Below are positions 7,581 through 11,246 of a stretch of 11,246 bases of DNA, piece by piece; position 1 is the first letter of the stretch; each line of letters opens with the position of its first letter. A program made the translations under genes and the position numbers. A model generated the notes under the pieces. That model saw nothing but the letters and a program-made list of their open reading frames with translations, was not told where the DNA came from and searched no databases. The stretch is taken from assembly GCA_964412785.1 (NCBI GenBank), contig CAYPQD010000069.1, forward strand, positions 1 through 11,246, given 5' to 3'. This DNA is from UBA5336 sp964412785. GTDB taxonomy: Bacteria > Pseudomonadota > Alphaproteobacteria > Caulobacterales > Hyphomonadaceae.

Positions 7581-7623
7581 CGTTCAAACGCAATTTGAAC
7601 GCAAACAATTTGGCGCTTGCGCC
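7581..7623. repeat. Inverted and direct repeats in the island leader
   Basis: CGTTCAAA (7581-7588) and TTTGAACG (7594-7601) form a perfect 8-base inverted repeat around a CGCAA spacer. CAATTTGAACGC (7591-7602) is followed 15 bases later by the near copy CAATTTGGCGC (7606-7616). GGCGC-TT-GCGCC (7612-7623) is a further palindrome. All lie in the 180-base stretch between the tRNA and the membrane-protein gene, which holds no convincing gene. They may be integrase arm sites or a regulator-binding region. Confidence 0.5.
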
Positions 7624-7704
7624 GTTTCCGCACTTGATCGAGAGTGCCCCAAACGTGTAATTCCTCTGTAAATTTCGTCGAAACCGCAGCTCTTAGGTTC
7701 ACAA

Positions 7705-8616
7705 TTGAAGTCCAAACAATTATTAACAAGAGCGGGTTTCGGGCTGACCACAGGCTTAGTTTTTGCATTGCTATTGGCTGCAATGTCGACCGTAGACCAA
7801 TGGGTGAACTGGCAGTCAGCGCCCACAATTTTTGTTGGCGACACGCTAAAGTACGCAATACTGCTAGTACCGTTTGCCGTACTATGGACTATTTCCCTGA
7901 TCAAAACTGACGGTGACGAAGAGGACGACAAGGCATACAGTTCGCAGTTCGATGGCAATCAACTGTTATCCAGAGGAGCGTTTTGGTTTGCATTTGCGAT
8001 AACGGTATTGATTCTCGTTTTCGCGATATCAGTTTTCTTCTCAAAACCTTTTGAGGACCGCACACTCGAAGCTATGGGCGCATACATAGGAGGGTCCGCA
8101 GCTGTTATAAGTATTTGGTGGGTTGTAGCTGGGCTCTTGGTGCAAACGAGAGAATTGCAACTACAACGCGCCGAGCTTTTTGTTCAAAGACGTGCAATTG
8201 AACAGAATGCAGCAACGATGCAATTGGGTGCCGTTTTTCGCCTGTCTGAGCTTGCAGTATCTGAGTTGGGCGCCAACGCCAGGCAATTGGCCATGACGTT
8301 ATTTGCGGACGACACATTGGACGCTATAGATAGGAGTTATAATAGAGGGGATCACGAGGCACATATAAAATTTCTGCTTGATCAAAAGAATTTAAATGCT
8401 CTTCTTGTGGAAAAAATTGTGAATCAAAGGGATCTTCTTTCATTGTCACTGATGCGAAAGTACTGTGATTATAATGAACAATTCCTTGCAGTAATAAATG
8501 GCTCTCAATTTAATACAGAATTATTTGAGCGAGTCTACCGGGATAGGGAAACTAGTAAGCTGGCGCGCGTTTTCAAAGACGCACTTTCAAGGTCCGAGGA
8601 AACGGAAAATGATTGA
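7705..8616 (+). CDS. Four-helix membrane protein with coiled coil; putative phage abortive-infection-like
   Basis: The protein has 303 residues. Predicted membrane helices lie at about 10-30, 45-66, 90-113 and 123-145, with an acidic loop (DGDEEDD, 69-75) between the second and third. A heptad-like segment, about 146-175 (TRELQLQRAELFVQRRAIEQ), follows the last helix, then a soluble helical tail to 303. This layout resembles proteins named putative phage abortive infection protein, whose mechanism is generally unproven; I assign resemblance, not membership. The start is a TTG at 7705, with TTAGG about 8 bases upstream; the next ATG (7783) would remove the first helix. Low-GC codon use sets it apart from the left flank. 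It converges on the next gene, with only 2 bases between stop codons. Confidence 0.75.
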   Translation: MKSKQLLTRAGFGLTTGLVFALLLAAMSTVDQWVNWQSAPTIFVGDTLKYAILLVPFAVLWTISLIKTDGDEEDDKAYSSQFDGNQLLSRGAFWFAFAITVLILVFAISVFFSKPFEDRTLEAMGAYIGGSAAVISIWWVVAGLLVQTRELQLQRAELFVQRRAIEQNAATMQLGAVFRLSELAVSELGANARQLAMTLFADDTLDAIDRSYNRGDHEAHIKFLLDQKNLNALLVEKIVNQRDLLSLSLMRKYCDYNEQFLAVINGSQFNTELFERVYRDRETSKLARVFKDALSRSEETEND

Positions 8617-8618
8617 AT

Positions 8619-9983
8619 CTAGGCGCGACCGAATTTCTTCATAATTCGCTTCATCCGCTTATTGTCCCTTAACTCATAGGCCTCAGCTACATCATCATCG
8701 AGGGGCTCTGGCGAAAGGGAAACAATTCGATCAGCGTCCCTTTGCATTTGATCTTGAACTTCGGCTGCTTTGTCCCTGAGCGACGTTGGGTTCCTTAGAA
8801 GTTCTGAAATTGACTTTCTACGTTCTTCTTCGATCACGGATGCCTCCTCTGCGCCAGCGTGATAAATCGAAACGATCTCTTCGTACGCTTCTCGGACAGT
8901 TTCGATCTCAGCGGTGTACAAATCGTCAATGCTTGATGCCTTATCGAGCAAATCCCATGCCTCGCTTAACCGTCTACCAAACTTTCTTATCCGTGCGCGC
9001 GAGTCGGCATCAATGTCTGTGGAGGAAGGAGCAAGGCTGAGCGATTTCAATCGAAGGAACGGGGCCACAACGCTGCGACTGAGAACGTCTTCGGAGCTTT
9101 CGTAGACACGACAAAGCTTAGGCGGACCCAAGAACATCAATCGTTGTTGCTCTTTTAGTTCATGCAATTGTCGGGAAAGGGTGATGTTCCACGCATCTAC
9201 CCTTCTATGGAAGTCCTTTGAATCTGGATCTCCGCGGCCGCCGAGATGTGATTCGCTGCTACGAAAACGGTCGATACGCTCAAGAACTCGATTGAAGTAC
9301 TGCCGACCGTTCCTTGCAGCATCTATCTCCGATGATGTGTAGTAGTCTCCCAGCCCTCTTATAACACGGCGTTCGAACAAATGAAGAACACGGGTGATGT
9401 TCGCCGATTCTTGATCATTGGGAATCAGACCTATGAGTGAACGAAGTTGTGTCTTGGCCGAATTACTCTTCAGGAGATCCTGTTCAGTTACTTTTCCGGT
9501 GATGGCTTGTTCGCGGTAAGCATTTAGATTGTGATACAAATTCTCGGACACGGCTTTGTTGTCGCGGATTTCTTCGAGTTGCAGAAGCCTATTCTCAATA
9601 GATGCAAGCATCTCTATGAATGCTGGAAATGATACAACAATTTGAAATCCAGAAATATTGTTATAAAGCTCACTTAGGGTGATCATCTCATAAGAAATGG
9701 CATCTAGATCCAAAGCGTTGTCTACCGCCCTCTGATGTAATCCTTGGTTTTGAGTTAGCGGATAAATAATACTGAAATCGGCATTGTAGAGTGACTGAGA
9801 ATTCTCTCTGCCCAAGTCTGTGTCTAGATCTTCACAAGCGAAAGCATTACGCTTGATAAGACGCTTTAGATCTAGAAACTCACGTTCTTTGTGTTCTCTA
9901 TTTTTCTTTCTTCGATTCATGGTTTCAGTGCACTCACACGCAAAGCTTGGGCACGATTGCCTCAAGCAGAAGTTGAAACTCAT
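8619..9983 (-). CDS. Unrecognised 454-residue protein, possible divergent PIN-like domain
   Basis: I do not recognise a named family. Residues 1-45 are basic (MNRRKKNREHKERE at 22-35). Next comes YNADFSIIYPL (66-76), in which a strand ends on Asp69; FQIVVSFPAFIEML (113-126) carries Glu124; and RRVDAWNITLSRQL (260-273) carries Asp263, followed by a strand-like MFLGPPKL. This order (strand-Asp, strand-Pro-x-x-x-Glu, helix-Asp) is what a PIN-like nuclease would show, but spacing is long and a fourth acid is not evident. The C-terminal third (about 330-454) is strongly helical and charged, with a probable coiled coil at 375-420 and a basic end (NKRMKRIMKK). The start could be ATG 9983 or ATG 9920; neither has a strong ribosome binding site. 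It follows the integrase remnant by 68 bases on the same strand. Confidence 0.7.
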   Translation of the reverse strand: MSFNFCLRQSCPSFACECTETMNRRKKNREHKEREFLDLKRLIKRNAFACEDLDTDLGRENSQSLYNADFSIIYPLTQNQGLHQRAVDNALDLDAISYEMITLSELYNNISGFQIVVSFPAFIEMLASIENRLLQLEEIRDNKAVSENLYHNLNAYREQAITGKVTEQDLLKSNSAKTQLRSLIGLIPNDQESANITRVLHLFERRVIRGLGDYYTSSEIDAARNGRQYFNRVLERIDRFRSSESHLGGRGDPDSKDFHRRVDAWNITLSRQLHELKEQQRLMFLGPPKLCRVYESSEDVLSRSVVAPFLRLKSLSLAPSSTDIDADSRARIRKFGRRLSEAWDLLDKASSIDDLYTAEIETVREAYEEIVSIYHAGAEEASVIEEERRKSISELLRNPTSLRDKAAEVQDQMQRDADRIVSLSPEPLDDDVAEAYELRDNKRMKRIMKKFGRA

Positions 9984-10051
9984 ACAGATAAAGGTTTTCT
10001 GCGCTCCCCTCGTGACTAAGAATGGAGCGGAGTAATCACTGCGTCAAGCGC

Positions 10052-10519
10052 TCATGGTAGACAAGGTGTGCGGACTAATTGGACGAGTTCGTCAATGGCT
10101 GCAGAAGCATTCTCCAGATACGCAGGATCAAACGGTGCATAAATCTCCGTCGTCGCAACGGCCTTCTGCTTGTGGCCCAATTGCGCCGCCACCTCCCAGG
10201 CCGGCACGCCTTCGGCGCGAAGCCAACGTGCCATCGTGTCGCGGAAGCTGTAGGCCGTCACCTTGTCGTCGAGACCGGCATCTGCGCGTAGACGGCTCAT
10301 AGTGCGCTTGATGCTGGCGACCTTGGCGCTGTGATTGTGAATCACACAGTCACTCACCCTTTCCGCCTTGCGGGCCTCCAGTAGCGGCACGATGGACTCG
10401 GGCATTCGCACGGTCGGGCGGTGCTTCTTGGTCTGCTCGCGGCCGTTTGAATTGAGCTGCACAAAACCATGGTGAAGATCGGCGCGTTCCGGCTCGGCGG
10501 GACGCTCATCGGTACCCAT
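10052..10519 (-). pseudogene. Tyrosine recombinase (phage integrase), C-terminal fragment
   Basis: The open frame encodes 155 residues, but only about residue 11 onward looks like integrase. Catalytic-domain features are present: AYSFRDTMARWL (89-100) with box II Arg93 (Ser in place of the usual His), LGHK with His116, and ATTEIYAPFDPAYL with the nucleophile Tyr127. The arm-binding and core-binding domains and box I Arg are missing; integrases of this type usually run 350-420 residues. Upstream on its strand, sequence becomes the antisense of the GSU2403-family remnant, and a TAG stop lies five codons before the first ATG. A protein, if made, could not recombine DNA. It points towards tRNA-Val and identifies the low-GC segment as a former integrative element. 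Confidence 0.88.
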
Positions 10520-11150
10520 GCCTTCCGGCTCCTACGCCGCAGAACTCGGCGTGCGGCTCAACCAGACGCTTGCTGTAACGGGCGACATCGACATCGCCGC
10601 CTTCGAAAACCTCAAGCTTGTGATCGACGACAAGGTCGATCCTTCCCTCGCCGACACGTTCAGGGATCTCGATCTTCGTCCTGTTCCGAGCCTCGACAGG
10701 AAGCAAAGGACGACGAAATGGACGATGGGCAGTGGCGGACCGAAAGTCGAATTCCTGGTTCCGCGCATGAAGGAAGACAGTGAGTTCCTGAAACTCGAGC
10801 CTCTGGGCGTCTATGCCCAGGCCCTTCCTTTCCTCAACTTCCTGATTGCCGATCCCATCCCTGCTGTCGCGCTGTATCGGTCGGGCCTTCTGGTGCAGGT
10901 TCCGCGTCCGGAGCGATATGCGGTGCACAAACTCATTGTGGCTTCGCGCCGCCACGCCTCCTCAGCCCTGAAGGCGAACAAGGATATCGCGCAGGCCGAG
11001 CTCCTTATGACCGTATTGTCTGAAGACCGACCCGCCGAACTGGCCACTGCTTATTCCGCCGCCATGGACAAGGGACCGAAATGGCGCGATGCGCTAAGCG
11101 CGTCGGTGGGCAGGTCTGAACGGATCACTGCCTTGCTCGCAGCGCTCTGA
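10469..11150 (+). pseudogene. GSU2403-family nucleotidyltransferase-fold protein, 5'-truncated and frameshifted
   Basis: Two frames together give one family-like protein. From 10469 the frame reads VKIGAFRLGGTLIGTHAFRL. Homology then continues in another frame from 10533 with YAAELGVRL and TGDIDIAAFENL (the probable GDxD metal site). The break is explained by one extra C at 10529-10532 (CTCC in place of CTC). The rest runs to TGA at 11148-11150 and includes VEFLVPRM, LIADPIPAVALYRSG, VPRPERYAVHKLIVASRR, KANKDIAQAELL and GPKWRDAL, all typical of this family (NTP_transf_8). Relatives are about 300-350 residues long, so some 100 or more N-terminal residues are gone, replaced by the integrase fragment on the other strand. 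A shorter product from ATG 10518 (210 residues) is possible but would lack the glycine-rich entry strand. Confidence 0.78.
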
Positions 11151-11191
11151 GGCCCATTACAAGGGGCTGTCCGGAATGGGTCATCACGAGA

Positions 11192-11213
11192 GTCACCCCT
11201 CCCAGGGGTTGAC
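11192..11213 (+). promoter_or_regulatory. Hairpin covering a Shine-Dalgarno sequence
   Basis: GTCACCCCT (11192-11200) can pair with AGGGGT-T-GAC (11204-11213) around a CCC loop, with a single bulged T. The right arm contains AGGGG (11204-11208), 8 bases before an ATG at 11217, so the stem would hide the ribosome binding site. There is no T tract, so it is not an intrinsic terminator. Confidence 0.4.
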
Positions 11214-11216
11214 CAG

Positions 11217-11246
11217 ATGAAGCCCGAGACCGCTGAAATCCCGTGT
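11217..11246 (+). CDS. Possible start of a further gene, cut by the window edge
   Basis: ATG at 11217 is preceded by AGGGG with 8-base spacing, and ten codons (MKPETAEIPC) stay open to the end of the window. Nothing more can be said from ten residues. The 66 bases between the nucleotidyltransferase remnant and this ATG hold only the hairpin described above. Confidence 0.3.
   Translation, partial: MKPETAEIPC

Larger units (their letters stand above)
7525..10490. mobile_element. Remnant of an integrative element in the tRNA-Val 3' end
   Basis: The stretch begins exactly at the tRNA 3' end and differs from the left flank in composition: mid-40s percent GC by eye, against roughly two-thirds. 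It contains a membrane/coiled-coil gene, a large unrecognised gene and a C-terminal integrase fragment oriented towards the tRNA. The right border is placed where the integrase homology stops (about 10465-10490). I looked for a second copy of the tRNA 3' end (TTCGAACCTTGTACCGCCCA) in the remaining sequence and found none, so the right attachment site was lost or lies outside. Most likely a decayed genomic island rather than an intact one. Confidence 0.65.

Noticed and set aside
7525..7704. Small gene between tRNA-Val and the membrane-protein gene
   Set aside because: Frames covering this stretch are shadows extending into the membrane-protein gene or lack a ribosome binding site and homology; repeats explain the region better.
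10506..10955. Minus-strand frame opposite the nucleotidyltransferase remnant
   Set aside because: The plus strand carries family motifs across two frames; the minus translation resembles nothing.
7525..11246. Second copy of the tRNA-Val 3' end as right attachment site
   Set aside because: Searched by eye for TTCGAACC and ACCGCCCACC; only partial chance matches, such as GTTCGAAC near 9371.

Overview
The window looks like chromosome of a high-GC alphaproteobacterium with an accessory insertion in its right third. Evidence for the group is a CpdR-type single-domain response regulator, a DUF1223 protein, a suhB/MmgR-like small RNA, a HisN-type phosphatase and a PraR/PhrR-like Cro/C1 regulator, all with strong G/C bias at third codon positions. 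A stalked marine lineage (Maricaulis/Hyphomonas-like) is my guess; the sequence does not prove it.

Core part (1-7524): the 3' end of an unrecognised Gly/Arg/Ala-rich protein; a secreted DUF1223 thioredoxin-fold protein; a TesB-like acyl-CoA thioesterase; convergent to these, a minus-strand run of Cro/C1-type regulator, HisN-like phosphatase and secreted S9A prolyl oligopeptidase. Divergent from the regulator is a plus-strand sRNA with a near-perfect intrinsic terminator. Next come a minus-strand N-formylglutamate amidohydrolase, the divergent cpdR, and tRNA-Val(GAC).

Accessory part (7525 to about 10480): composition falls from roughly two-thirds GC to the mid-40s immediately after the tRNA. 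This stretch holds a leader with inverted and direct repeats, a four-helix membrane protein with a cytoplasmic coiled coil (resembling putative phage abortive-infection proteins), a convergent 454-residue protein whose N-terminal half may be a divergent PIN-like nuclease, and the C-terminal half of a tyrosine integrase. It looks like the remnant of an integrative element in the tRNA-Val 3' end. No right attachment repeat is visible.

Right edge (about 10470-11246): the integrase remnant abuts, head to head, a 5'-truncated and frameshifted GSU2403-family nucleotidyltransferase-fold gene, indicating a deletion or recombination scar. A hairpin that would bury a Shine-Dalgarno sequence follows, just before a possible new gene start.

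The best candidate for an undescribed system is the convergent membrane/coiled-coil and PIN-like pair inside the tRNA-Val island. Its antiviral role is inference only.
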